A stretch of 64,000 nucleotides of DNA, taken from a virus. The notes under the pieces were generated by a model. That model was given only the letters and a program-made list of their open reading frames with translations, did not search any database and was not told the origin of the DNA. A program made the position numbers and the translations under genes. Position 1 is the first letter of the stretch; every line of letters begins with the position of its first letter. Location: positions 53,773-117,772 of the IMG/VR virus record IMGVR_UViG_3300027754_005993; one strand, given 5' to 3'. Shown here piece after piece: positions 8,776 through 16,241 of the stretch.

Positions 8776-10344
8776 ATGGCATTTGATATTTTTGGTTTTT
8801 CTTTTGGCAGAAAAGATGAGGGATTATTCCCAGATGGTGGGTTGACGGGTTCATCTCCGTCAACCCTATCTTTTACTGCACCTGAAAATTATGATGGAAC
8901 GCAAGTACTTGAAACAGGTGGATTTATGTCCTCTGTTTATGACTTTGGCGGTTCTTTCATAGATGAAAATTCTTTGGTACGGCAATACCGTGGTATGTCG
9001 CTTTATCCAGAAGTTGATATGGCAATTGAAGATATAGTAACTCAAGCAATAACTTATGATAAGCAAAACATATCACTTAGATTAGATTTGAACAATACTG
9101 AATTGTCTGATAATATTAAATCCAAGATTAATTTAGAATTTATCAATATTTTGAAACTGTTAGATTTTAAGAACAGAGGATATGATATTTTTAGAAGATG
9201 GTATGTGGATGGACGAGTATATTTTCAAAATATTATTGATATGGAACATCCAGAAAAAGGCATCCTTGAACTTAGAGCAATAGATCCTATAAAGATCAGA
9301 AAAATCAGAAAAGTTCAAAAGGAAATAAAAAGAGTAAACAATACTACTGTTCCTATTGTTAAGAAAGTGGAAGAATATTTTGTATATACTGATTTTGAAA
9401 TGAGTTCTGTAGCAACTTCAGCAACATCAAATGTTGGTGTTAAGATTGAAGTTGATGCAATCACATACGCACATTCAGGATTGGTTGACCAGACCTCTAA
9501 GAGAATCGTAGGATTCTTACACAAGGCAATTCGTCCATTGAACATGCTTCGTCAGACCGAAGATGCGATGGTCGTATATCGCCTCGCTCGCGCTCCAGAG
9601 CGTAGAGTGTTTTATATTGATGTAGGAAATCTGCCTAAACAAAAGGCAGAAGAATACATTAAGACTCTGATGACTCGCTATCGTAATAAACTTACATACG
9701 ATTCTGCTACAGGAGACATCAAGGATCAAAAAAACCATATGTCAATGTTAGAAGACTATTGGTTGCCTCGTAGAGAAGGTGGTAAGGGAACTGAGATTCA
9801 GACTCTTCCAGGTGGACAAAATCTTGGAGCAATGGAAGATGTTGAATATCTTCTGCGTAAGGTATACCGAGCACTCAATGTTCCACTGACCCGAATGGAA
9901 GTTCAAAGCGGATTCAATCTTGGTCGCAGCAGCGAAATCACAAGAGATGAAGTTAAATTCTATAAGTTCATAGAGCGTCTTCAGAATAAATTTAGCAATA
10001 TGTTCATAGACATTCTCAAGAAGCAATGTATTCTTCGTGGAATTCTAACTCCAGAAGATTGGAAGAATATATATCAAGATATCAACATAGTTTATAGCAA
10101 GGATTCATATTTTACCGAACTCAAGGAAAATGAAATTCTTAATGAACGAGTTAATATGTTGAATGTCCTTGGAAATTATAATGGCATGTTCTTCTCAACG
10201 AATTATATTAGAAGAAACATTCTAAAGCAGACAGATGAAGAAATAGCAAAAATGGATATAGAAATTGAACAGGATAGACAAAAGCAGTTACAACAACAAC
10301 TACAAATGCAGCAAATGGGTCTGGACCCACAGCAAGAAAAATAA
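8776..10344 (+). CDS. gp20: Portal vertex protein gp20
   Basis: This 522-aa protein is almost the same length as T4 gp20 (524 aa). It forms the dodecameric portal ring that nucleates prohead assembly and docks the terminase. Conserved signatures include LVRQYRGMSLYPEVDMAIED near residues 65-85, APERRVFYIDVGNLPKQKAE near 273-292, and the SATGDIKDQKNHMSMLEDYW region near 315. The C-terminus is Gln-rich (RQKQLQQQLQMQQMG). ATG 8776 follows the SD AAGGA at 8763. It lies upstream of a gp67-like core gene, as in T4. Confidence 0.96.
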   Translation: MAFDIFGFSFGRKDEGLFPDGGLTGSSPSTLSFTAPENYDGTQVLETGGFMSSVYDFGGSFIDENSLVRQYRGMSLYPEVDMAIEDIVTQAITYDKQNISLRLDLNNTELSDNIKSKINLEFINILKLLDFKNRGYDIFRRWYVDGRVYFQNIIDMEHPEKGILELRAIDPIKIRKIRKVQKEIKRVNNTTVPIVKKVEEYFVYTDFEMSSVATSATSNVGVKIEVDAITYAHSGLVDQTSKRIVGFLHKAIRPLNMLRQTEDAMVVYRLARAPERRVFYIDVGNLPKQKAEEYIKTLMTRYRNKLTYDSATGDIKDQKNHMSMLEDYWLPRREGGKGTEIQTLPGGQNLGAMEDVEYLLRKVYRALNVPLTRMEVQSGFNLGRSSEITRDEVKFYKFIERLQNKFSNMFIDILKKQCILRGILTPEDWKNIYQDINIVYSKDSYFTELKENEILNERVNMLNVLGNYNGMFFSTNYIRRNILKQTDEEIAKMDIEIEQDRQKQLQQQLQMQQMGLDPQQEK

Positions 10345-10351
10345 AATAATA

Positions 10352-10359
10352 TATAAATT
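10352..10359 (+). promoter_or_regulatory. Possible degenerate late promoter
   Basis: TATAAATT differs from the late consensus in the last base. The predicted start near 10365 would cut into the SD GGAGA (10361-10365) of the next gene, so this may be an inactive relic. Confidence 0.3.
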
Positions 10360-10370
10360 AGGAGAACCCC

Positions 10371-10895
10371 ATGTCAAATAGCAAACAAATTATAGAATCA
10401 CTTTTTGCCGACGATCTATACACAGCAAAAAAAGCAATCACCGAAGTACTCACTAGTAAAATGGCACAAGCATTAGAAGAAAAATTAATTGATTTTGCGC
10501 CAGAAGTTTTCAATGAAAGCTCAAAACCAGATTTCCTTGATCTTGATAGAGATGGAAATAAAACAGAACCCATGAGAAAAGCAGCCAGGGATAAAAAGAA
10601 AGTGGGTAAAAGAGTCAATATGAAAGAAGATATTGAAGATCTTGCTGAAGATTTTGAAAATCAACTTAAGTCATTAGTTGAAGAAATTGAAGAAGAAACT
10701 GGTGAACAATTATCTGAAGAAGAAATTATTGATATTGCTAATATGCTTATTGATATGATCGCTGAAGATCATGTTGATGGTGACGAAGATCACGACGATG
10801 ATGAAGACGATGACGACGATGATGATGACGAAGACAATGACGAAGACCAACCAACTGCAACCAATTATCGTCTTGGGACTAATTCCGAGTATTGA
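10371..10895 (+). CDS. gp67: Prohead core protein, gp67-like, with an Asp-rich tail
   Basis: This 174-aa protein sits between portal gp20 and protease gp21, where T4 has the prohead core genes 67 and 68. It is helical and very acidic: residues about 85-125 are Glu-rich coiled-coil-like sequence (EEIEEETGEQLSEEEIIDIA) and about 137-157 are nearly all Asp/Glu. T4 gp67 also has an acidic C-terminus and is degraded during maturation. A segment FLDLDRDGNKTEPM (about 55-68) resembles an EF-hand-type D-x-D-x-D-G loop. SD GGAGA lies at 10361. The assignment rests on position and composition more than on sequence. Confidence 0.7.
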   Translation: MSNSKQIIESLFADDLYTAKKAITEVLTSKMAQALEEKLIDFAPEVFNESSKPDFLDLDRDGNKTEPMRKAARDKKKVGKRVNMKEDIEDLAEDFENQLKSLVEEIEEETGEQLSEEEIIDIANMLIDMIAEDHVDGDEDHDDDEDDDDDDDDEDNDEDQPTATNYRLGTNSEY

Positions 10896-10914
10896 ATAAT
10901 TCAGAAAGACTTCC

Positions 10915-11559
10915 ATGAAACTAATCACAGAAACCGTAGAAGATGTAGAATCCATCGTTGAATCCAACGAAGCGGGTGCTAAGACATATAAGATTCGTGG
11001 GGTCATGATGGAAAGTGATACCCAAAATAGAAATGGTCGTATCTATGAAAATAGAATATTAATCAAAGAAACTAGACGATATGTTATAGAATATGTAAAT
11101 AAAAATAGAGCAATGGGTGAATTAAATCATCCATCTGGTCCAACTGTCAATCTTGATCGCGTTTCCCACATGATTGAATCCCTTAAGGAAAATGGAAAAC
11201 AGATAATCGGGGAAGCAAAGATTATTGATACTCCAATGGGAAATATTGTTAAGAATCTAATTGATGCTGGTGCTAAACTAGGGGTATCTTCTAGAGGCAT
11301 GGGAAGTTTGGAAAAACGCAATGGTGTAAATTATGTTAAGGAAGACTTTACTCTCGCAGCAATAGATATTGTTGCGGATCCATCAGCACCAAATGCGTTT
11401 GTAGATGGCATTCTTGAGGGTAAGGAATGGATCTGGAACAATGGAATTTTAATTGAATCTGATATTGCCCATTACGAAAAACAATTAAAAAGAACATCAA
11501 ATCGTAAACTAGAAGAAACTGCTATAAACTTATTTTCTGATTTTCTGAGAAGAATATGA
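10915..11559 (+). CDS. gp21: Prohead maturation protease gp21
   Basis: This 214-aa serine protease (T4 gp21 212 aa, peptidase family S77) is packaged in the core and cleaves scaffold and capsid proteins at I/L-x-E sites once the prohead is complete. Residues visible for catalysis are His72 in GELNHPSGP and Ser125/126 in KLGVSSRGMGS, with IDIVADPSAPNAFVDG near 150 forming the substrate-channel region. The gene overlaps the next one by 4 nt (ATGA), so the downstream repeat protein is probably co-translated. Confidence 0.94.
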   Translation: MKLITETVEDVESIVESNEAGAKTYKIRGVMMESDTQNRNGRIYENRILIKETRRYVIEYVNKNRAMGELNHPSGPTVNLDRVSHMIESLKENGKQIIGEAKIIDTPMGNIVKNLIDAGAKLGVSSRGMGSLEKRNGVNYVKEDFTLAAIDIVADPSAPNAFVDGILEGKEWIWNNGILIESDIAHYEKQLKRTSNRKLEETAINLFSDFLRRI

Positions 11560-12479
11560 ATAATAATAAAAAACTATTATCGGAAGAAGCAATATCTGCA
11601 ATAAGATCTAGAATTCCTACTATGTCAAAGGACATTCATGAAGGAATAGTCAGTGATATTGCGGGTCTTGCCAGAGTTGCAGGAAGTGCAGTCGCAGCAG
11701 GTGCTAGAGTTGGAGCAGATGCGCTTGCTAGAGGTACTGGAACTGTAGCAGACGCTGCATTGAGAGGCACTAGAACTGTAGCAGACGCTGCATTAAGAGG
11801 TACTGCGGTTGGAGCAGCTGCGGTTGGTAGAGGCACTAGAACTGTAGCAGACGCTGCATTAAGAGGTACTGCGGTTGGAGCAGCTGCGGTTGGTAGAGGC
11901 ACTAGAACTGTAGCAGACGCTGCATTAAGAGGCACTAGGGTTGGAGCAGCTGCGGTTGGTAGAGGCACTAGGGTTGGAGCAAGAGGTGCATGGAGAGGCA
12001 CTAAGGCTGTAGCTAGAGTTGTTGGCAAAGATATTGCTAAAGATATAATTTGGGGTGGTATTAAGGCAGGAGCAGCAGAACAGGCTGCTATCGTTGCAGC
12101 ACACACACATCAAGAATTAAATAGACATCAGCATATTCTTGAACAAACTTATGCTCAAAGACTGGGAATGAGTCATGCAGCTCTACGAAATATATTGGCA
12201 AATGCTCCAGATCAACAACCAATTGCTCCAAATTTATTCATTCCTTTGCCGCGCGGAGTAAGTGCCAGAGATTTGAAAACGGATTTTGATCAAAAGCGTA
12301 GTTTATGGAATGCCAAAGTAGATTTATCTCATTCAATTGCTGGTATTCACGCAGCAGATCCAGAGTTACGACGAACAGCAAATTTTGTAAATGCATCGCG
12401 ACGATCATTAGCACGAACAGCAAATATACAACACCAGGAACCTTGGTGGACAAATCCACAGGCATATAACAGAGTATGA
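11556..12479 (+). CDS. Ala/Gly/Arg repeat protein, candidate internal head protein
   Basis: This 307-aa protein has no recognisable family and lies between the protease (gp21) and scaffold (gp22) genes. Residues 27-30 read IHEG, matching the (I/L)-x-E|(G/A) sites cut by T4-type gp21, so a 29-residue propeptide may be removed. Residues about 55-150 are a basic, Ala-rich tandem repeat of GTRTVADAALRGTAVGAAAVGR (22 aa). After about residue 165 comes an AEQAAIVAAHTHQELNRHQH helix with clustered His, and a Trp-rich C-terminus. Position, cleavage site and basic repeats suggest a core or ejected internal protein like the T4 IPs. ATG 11556 overlaps the gp21 stop. Confidence 0.6.
   Translation: MNNNKKLLSEEAISAIRSRIPTMSKDIHEGIVSDIAGLARVAGSAVAAGARVGADALARGTGTVADAALRGTRTVADAALRGTAVGAAAVGRGTRTVADAALRGTAVGAAAVGRGTRTVADAALRGTRVGAAAVGRGTRVGARGAWRGTKAVARVVGKDIAKDIIWGGIKAGAAEQAAIVAAHTHQELNRHQHILEQTYAQRLGMSHAALRNILANAPDQQPIAPNLFIPLPRGVSARDLKTDFDQKRSLWNAKVDLSHSIAGIHAADPELRRTANFVNASRRSLARTANIQHQEPWWTNPQAYNRV
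11769..11966 (+). repeat. 66-nt tandem repeat in the head-protein gene
   Basis: Units begin at 11769, 11835 and 11901. The first two 66-nt units are identical by eye and the third diverges in its second half. Each encodes 22 residues in frame. Shorter echoes continue on both sides (about 11700-12005). Such exact DNA repeats suggest recent expansion or contraction by recombination. Confidence 0.85.
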
Positions 12480-12510
12480 TAAAACAAAAAATACTTAAAA
12501 ACAGAAATCT

Positions 12511-12518
12511 TCTAAATA
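12511..12518 (+). promoter_or_regulatory. Upstream late promoter for gp22
   Basis: TCTAAATA matches the CTAAATA form of late promoter used by aquatic T4-like phages. It is one of a tandem pair in the 100-nt gap before gp22. Confidence 0.5.
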
Positions 12519-12547
12519 GACAAATAGACAGTGTAAATATTAATTCA

Positions 12548-12555
12548 TCTAAATA
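12548..12555 (+). promoter_or_regulatory. Proximal late promoter for gp22
   Basis: TCTAAATA, 25 nt before the gp22 ATG. The predicted start near 12561 leaves the SD GGAGA in the leader. Confidence 0.6.
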
Positions 12556-12579
12556 CTTTTAAACAATATGGAGAACCAC

Positions 12580-13593
12580 ATGGCAGATAATAACCCATAC
12601 GCAGAATACTCATCAACAAAACTTTATATGGACGCTACTGGAAAGGGAGCAAAGATAGCAGAACCTATTGCTAATCCAGCAAACTCAGCAGTCGCAAGAC
12701 ACACAGGAGCCCCTATGACTGGAGCAGCAAATCAATTACAAGACGATTATCTTGAAAGTTTGTTCAATGGTGAAAACTTAAGTGAAGAATTCAAACTTAA
12801 GGCAGAAACCATTTTTCAAGCAGCAATCAATGAAAAAGTTGCTATAATTGAAAATAACATCCTTGACGCAGCAAAAGAAATAATTCAAGAAAACGCACAG
12901 AATCAACAAAACTCACTCGTTGAGCATGTTGACGGTTATCTTAATTATGTAATTTCTGAGTGGATGGAAGAAAACAAAATAGCAATTGAACGCGGTCTTC
13001 GCACTGAAATTGCTGAAAACTTCATTCATGGACTTAAGTCATTGTTTGAAACTTCATTCATTGATGTTCCAGCAGAGAAGTATAATATTCTTGATGATCT
13101 CTATGAAGCAAATGAAGAACTTCAGAAGAATGCTAACAATTTGATAAAAGAAAATATTCAACTCAAAAATGAGATCACTGCTCGTCTTTGTGCTGAAGCA
13201 TTTATGGAAGAAGCAGCAGGACTTGCTGACACTCAAATTGAAAAACTTGCTAAACTTTCAGAAGGAATTGAATTTACAAATGTAAATCATTACCGTGAAA
13301 AAGTTTCATTGTTGAAAGAATCGTATTTTGGTCAAAGAATGTCTTCAACACCAGAAACCACCTACTATACACCACAATCAGCAGGACAAATGTTGACTGA
13401 AGATTCATCCTATGTTTCTGCGGAAACATCAGATTCAGCAATGAATAATATCGTTAACGCCATCACAGCAATTAACAAGAATAGACCAGCAAGACCCGCA
13501 CTTAAGTCATTAAGTGATTCACTAGTAAATACTCGTATCCAATCAATCATGAACCCAAATATGGGTCTGTCCCCCAAGGACAATTTGTTCTAA
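12580..13593 (+). CDS. gp22: Prohead scaffold protein gp22
   Basis: This 337-aa protein (T4 gp22 269 aa) is the main core protein around which the gp23 shell assembles; it is then degraded by gp21. The diagnostic block is DDYLESLFNGENLSEEFKLK followed by a long helical region (KAETIFQAAINEKVAIIENN, and so on) that predicts coiled coils over about residues 70-220. I chose ATG 12580 because GGAGA (12570-12574) is correctly spaced; an in-frame ATG at 12568 lies against that SD. The gene directly precedes the major capsid gene, as in T4. Confidence 0.92.
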   Translation: MADNNPYAEYSSTKLYMDATGKGAKIAEPIANPANSAVARHTGAPMTGAANQLQDDYLESLFNGENLSEEFKLKAETIFQAAINEKVAIIENNILDAAKEIIQENAQNQQNSLVEHVDGYLNYVISEWMEENKIAIERGLRTEIAENFIHGLKSLFETSFIDVPAEKYNILDDLYEANEELQKNANNLIKENIQLKNEITARLCAEAFMEEAAGLADTQIEKLAKLSEGIEFTNVNHYREKVSLLKESYFGQRMSSTPETTYYTPQSAGQMLTEDSSYVSAETSDSAMNNIVNAITAINKNRPARPALKSLSDSLVNTRIQSIMNPNMGLSPKDNLF

Positions 13594-13605
13594 AATTTTT
13601 AAAAA

Positions 13606-13613
13606 ACTAAATA
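13606..13613 (+). promoter_or_regulatory. Late promoter for the major capsid gene
   Basis: ACTAAATA in the 46-nt gap before gp23. The predicted start near 13619 is 21 nt before the ATG, with SD AGGAGAG in the leader. Confidence 0.7.
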
Positions 13614-13639
13614 CTAAAAAGGAAATAGGAGAGAAAAAC

Positions 13640-15127
13640 ATGTCAAATGAATTCAATCAAAGTACCGCAGCAGATCTTCTTGTTGAAAAATGGGCTCCAG
13701 TTTTGGACCACGAATCTTTACCAACAATCGGAGATGCCCATAAGCGTAGAGTAACGGCAATTCTTCTTGAAAACCAAATCAAGGCAATGTCTGAAGAAAG
13801 AGTAACAGGTAACACTAGTCTCTTTGAAAATACAATGGGACCAGTCGGTATGGGTGGTAATTTTACCACAGGTCAAGTTGGCGCAGCAGGTAACTTTGCT
13901 GGATACGATCCAGTAATGATTTCACTTGTTCGTCGCGCAATGCCGAATGTTGTCGCCTACGATATTGCAGGCGTTCAACCGATGAGTGCTCCAACAGGAC
14001 TCATCTTTGCAATGCGTGCTCGTTACGGCAATGATTCTGGTGGTTATACACAAGGAACCGAAGCACTCTTTGACGAACCATGGGCTAAATTCTCTGGTGT
14101 ATGTGGTGCATCTGGTCCTGGTGGAGCTGGATATGCAAGTATTCTCGCTGGGTCATCCGCTGGTGTTCTTAGTGGTGTTCTTGGGACCGCAGGTGCTACA
14201 TATATCACTCGTGTTGATCCCTTCACAGCATTCCGTGGAATGTTGACCTCAACTGCTGAAACTCTCGGTGCGTCTCCATCAACAACGGATTTCCGTGAAA
14301 TGGCATTCAGCATTGAGCGTGTCGCAGTACAAGCTCGTTCACGCGCTCTGAAAGCAGAATATACCACAGAACTTGCACAAGATCTTCGTGCAGTTCACGG
14401 TCTTGATGCCGAAGCAGAACTCGCTAATATTCTCTCAGTTGAAATCATGAATGAAATCAACCGCGAAATTCTCCGAGCAATGTATTTTGTTGCTAAGACA
14501 GGTTGCGTAAATGACGATCTTGCTGGTTATGGATCAGTTGCTACACCAGCTGGCGGCGTATATGATCTTATCCAAGATTCTGACGGTCGTTGGTCAGCAG
14601 AACGCTATCGTGGTTTGATGTTCCAAATTGAACGCGAAGCAAATCAAATTGCTAAGGATACTCGTAGAGGTAAGGGTAACTTCATCGTATGCAGTGCAGA
14701 TGTTGCATCAGCACTTGCAATGGGTGGATTCCTTAATCTCTCACCAGCACTCAATGTTGATATGCAAGTAGATGATACTGGTAATGTCTTCGCTGGTGTT
14801 CTTAACAATAAGTTTAAGGTATTCATTGATCCATTCGTTGCCAACAATGTCAACTTTATCACTGTTGGATACAAGGGAACCTCACCATATGACGCAGGAT
14901 TCTTCTACTGCCCATATGTTCCACTACAAATGGTCCGTGCTGTTGGCCAAGACACCTTCCAACCGAAGATTGGTTTCAAGACTCGTTACGGTCTTGTCGC
15001 CAATCCGTTCGCTCAAGGTCGCGATGCATTTACATCAACACAACTTGGCAACGATGGTCTAGTTGCATCTACAAATGCATACTTCCGCCTCTTCGCAGTC
15101 AAGAATCTCCACGGCAATACCGCCTGA
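13640..15127 (+). CDS. gp23: Major capsid protein gp23
   Basis: This 495-aa protein (T4 gp23 521 aa) builds the hexamers of the head. The classic marker stretch is intact: YDPVMISLVRRAMPNVVAYD at about residues 93-112, then GVQPMSAPTGLIFAMRARYG. The C-terminus carries the usual QDTFQPKIGFKTRYGLVANPF block. The N-terminal 60-odd residues precede a plausible gp21 cleavage region near SLFENTMG (about 59-66). Codon choice is richer in C-ending codons than in neighbouring genes, typical for the most abundant product. A strong terminator follows. Confidence 0.97.
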   Translation: MSNEFNQSTAADLLVEKWAPVLDHESLPTIGDAHKRRVTAILLENQIKAMSEERVTGNTSLFENTMGPVGMGGNFTTGQVGAAGNFAGYDPVMISLVRRAMPNVVAYDIAGVQPMSAPTGLIFAMRARYGNDSGGYTQGTEALFDEPWAKFSGVCGASGPGGAGYASILAGSSAGVLSGVLGTAGATYITRVDPFTAFRGMLTSTAETLGASPSTTDFREMAFSIERVAVQARSRALKAEYTTELAQDLRAVHGLDAEAELANILSVEIMNEINREILRAMYFVAKTGCVNDDLAGYGSVATPAGGVYDLIQDSDGRWSAERYRGLMFQIEREANQIAKDTRRGKGNFIVCSADVASALAMGGFLNLSPALNVDMQVDDTGNVFAGVLNNKFKVFIDPFVANNVNFITVGYKGTSPYDAGFFYCPYVPLQMVRAVGQDTFQPKIGFKTRYGLVANPFAQGRDAFTSTQLGNDGLVASTNAYFRLFAVKNLHGNTA

Positions 15128-15152
15128 TAGAGATCAGTAAATAATTAAGAAG

Positions 15153-15185
15153 ACCCAGGGATGAAAGTCCCTGGGTTTTTCTTTT
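15153..15185 (+). terminator. Rho-independent terminator after gp23
   Basis: ACCCAGGGA (15153-15161) pairs perfectly with TCCCTGGGT (15168-15176) around the 6-nt loop TGAAAG, followed by TTTTTCTTTT. This is the clearest intrinsic terminator in the window and isolates the capsid message from what follows. Confidence 0.93.
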
Positions 15186-15192
15186 ATAAATA
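15185..15192 (+). promoter_or_regulatory. Late promoter placed 5 nt before an ATG
   Basis: Exact TATAAATA abutting the terminator T-run. With T4 spacing the first transcribed base (about 15198) is the A of the next gene's ATG, so the transcript would have no leader and no SD. Confidence 0.8.
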
Positions 15193-15197
15193 CTAGT

Positions 15198-15788
15198 ATG
15201 CCAAACAACAATCAGCAGATAATCCGAGATAATGTTCCAGCGAGCATTTTAAAAGATTTGCCTGGAGATATGTTATTTGAAAATAACTTTCAACCAACAA
15301 CAAATAATACTTTAACAAATAATAAGTTTAGATTTGTTATGACTCGTTGCCCAACTATGACATATTTTTGCCAAAGAGCAAATGTGCCATCATTGAGTTT
15401 TGGAACAAGTATTCAATCAAATCCAACTGGTGTGACAATCAAAAGACCAGGAACCTCCTATGTCTATGAGGATCTACAAATAGGGTTTTCTGTTGATGAA
15501 AATATGAAAAATTGGTTAGAAATTCACAACTGGATAAAGGATCTTGGTGTATCGTACAATAGCGCAACTGAAGTTTTAAATGAACATCAAAAGGTAGCAA
15601 GCGCATATTTACTTGTATTAAATAGTGCGTATAGACCAATGATTTCTTTTACATTTAAAAATGTATATCCAACATTTCTAAGTGGTATTGATTTTGATTC
15701 ATCATTAGCAGATACCGACACAATCATAGCAACCGCAACATTTTCGTACACTCACTATGAAGTGAATGTATTCACAAGCGAACCTTAA
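15198..15788 (+). CDS. Tail-tube-fold protein after gp23 (gp3 or gp54-like candidate)
   Basis: This 196-aa protein contains NKFRFVMTRCPTMTYFCQRA at about 42-61, NVPSLSFGTSIQSNP, then VYEDLQIGFSVDENMKNWLE. The pattern resembles the beta-barrel fold of tail-tube-type proteins (compare gp19 at 8204). In related phages the gene between gp23 and uvsY is usually annotated as tail completion gp3, but the tube initiator gp54 would also fit. It is expressed from an exact late promoter whose start coincides with the ATG, so translation is probably leaderless. Tail-protein class fairly sure; precise name not. Confidence 0.65.
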   Translation: MPNNNQQIIRDNVPASILKDLPGDMLFENNFQPTTNNTLTNNKFRFVMTRCPTMTYFCQRANVPSLSFGTSIQSNPTGVTIKRPGTSYVYEDLQIGFSVDENMKNWLEIHNWIKDLGVSYNSATEVLNEHQKVASAYLLVLNSAYRPMISFTFKNVYPTFLSGIDFDSSLADTDTIIATATFSYTHYEVNVFTSEP

Positions 15789-15799
15789 TCCCCTATACT
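15771..15799 (+). promoter_or_regulatory. Early sigma70-type promoter for uvsY
   Basis: TTCACA (15771-15776), 17-nt spacer, TATACT (15794-15799). Only 7 nt separate the -10 box from the uvsY ATG, so the transcript should start at or one base before the start codon. Confidence 0.65.
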
Positions 15800-15806
15800 T
15801 TACATT

Positions 15807-16241
15807 ATGAACATTGACCAAATAAAAGCACAAGCGGAACTTGATACTGTAATTGATGTCAACCACCTAGACGAAGAGTCTACGAAGGTTCCTCAGATTC
15901 ACAATAAATATCTTTGTATTCTTATGGATGAGAAACTCGTTCTTGAAAACTTTGAATCTAAACTCAAAGTACTCAAGCGTGATAAATGGTTATATTACTC
16001 TGGCAAATTGTCAGAAGAAGAACTAAAGAAGAAAGGTTGGGAACCATTTGGTCTTAACATTCTTAAGCAAGATCTTGATCGGTTCATTGACAGCGATTCT
16101 GAAGTCATTAACCTTTCAAATAAAGTATTTCTTCAAAAAGAAAAAGTAATATACATTGAAAGTGTCATCAAGATCATTTCAAACAAAATGTGGAATATTC
16201 GTTCAGCCATTGAATGGATTAAGTTTACCCAAGGCGTATGA
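15807..16241 (+). CDS. uvsY: Recombination mediator UvsY
   Basis: This 144-aa protein (T4 UvsY 137 aa) loads UvsX recombinase on gp32-coated single-stranded DNA. Typical features are the LxxxxxLDTVIDVNHLDEES start, a KWLYYSGKLSEEELKKKGW segment near 66-84, and the C-terminal helix IKIISNKMWNIRSAIEWIKF. It is followed without a gap by uvsW (4-nt overlap), the pairing seen in T4. It appears to be the first gene of an early transcript. Confidence 0.93.
   Translation: MNIDQIKAQAELDTVIDVNHLDEESTKVPQIHNKYLCILMDEKLVLENFESKLKVLKRDKWLYYSGKLSEEELKKKGWEPFGLNILKQDLDRFIDSDSEVINLSNKVFLQKEKVIYIESVIKIISNKMWNIRSAIEWIKFTQGV

Noticed and set aside
11636-12106. Antisense 156-codon frame opposite the repeat head protein
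   Set aside because: Mirror of the 66-nt repeat, Ala/Pro/Leu-rich, without any start signal.
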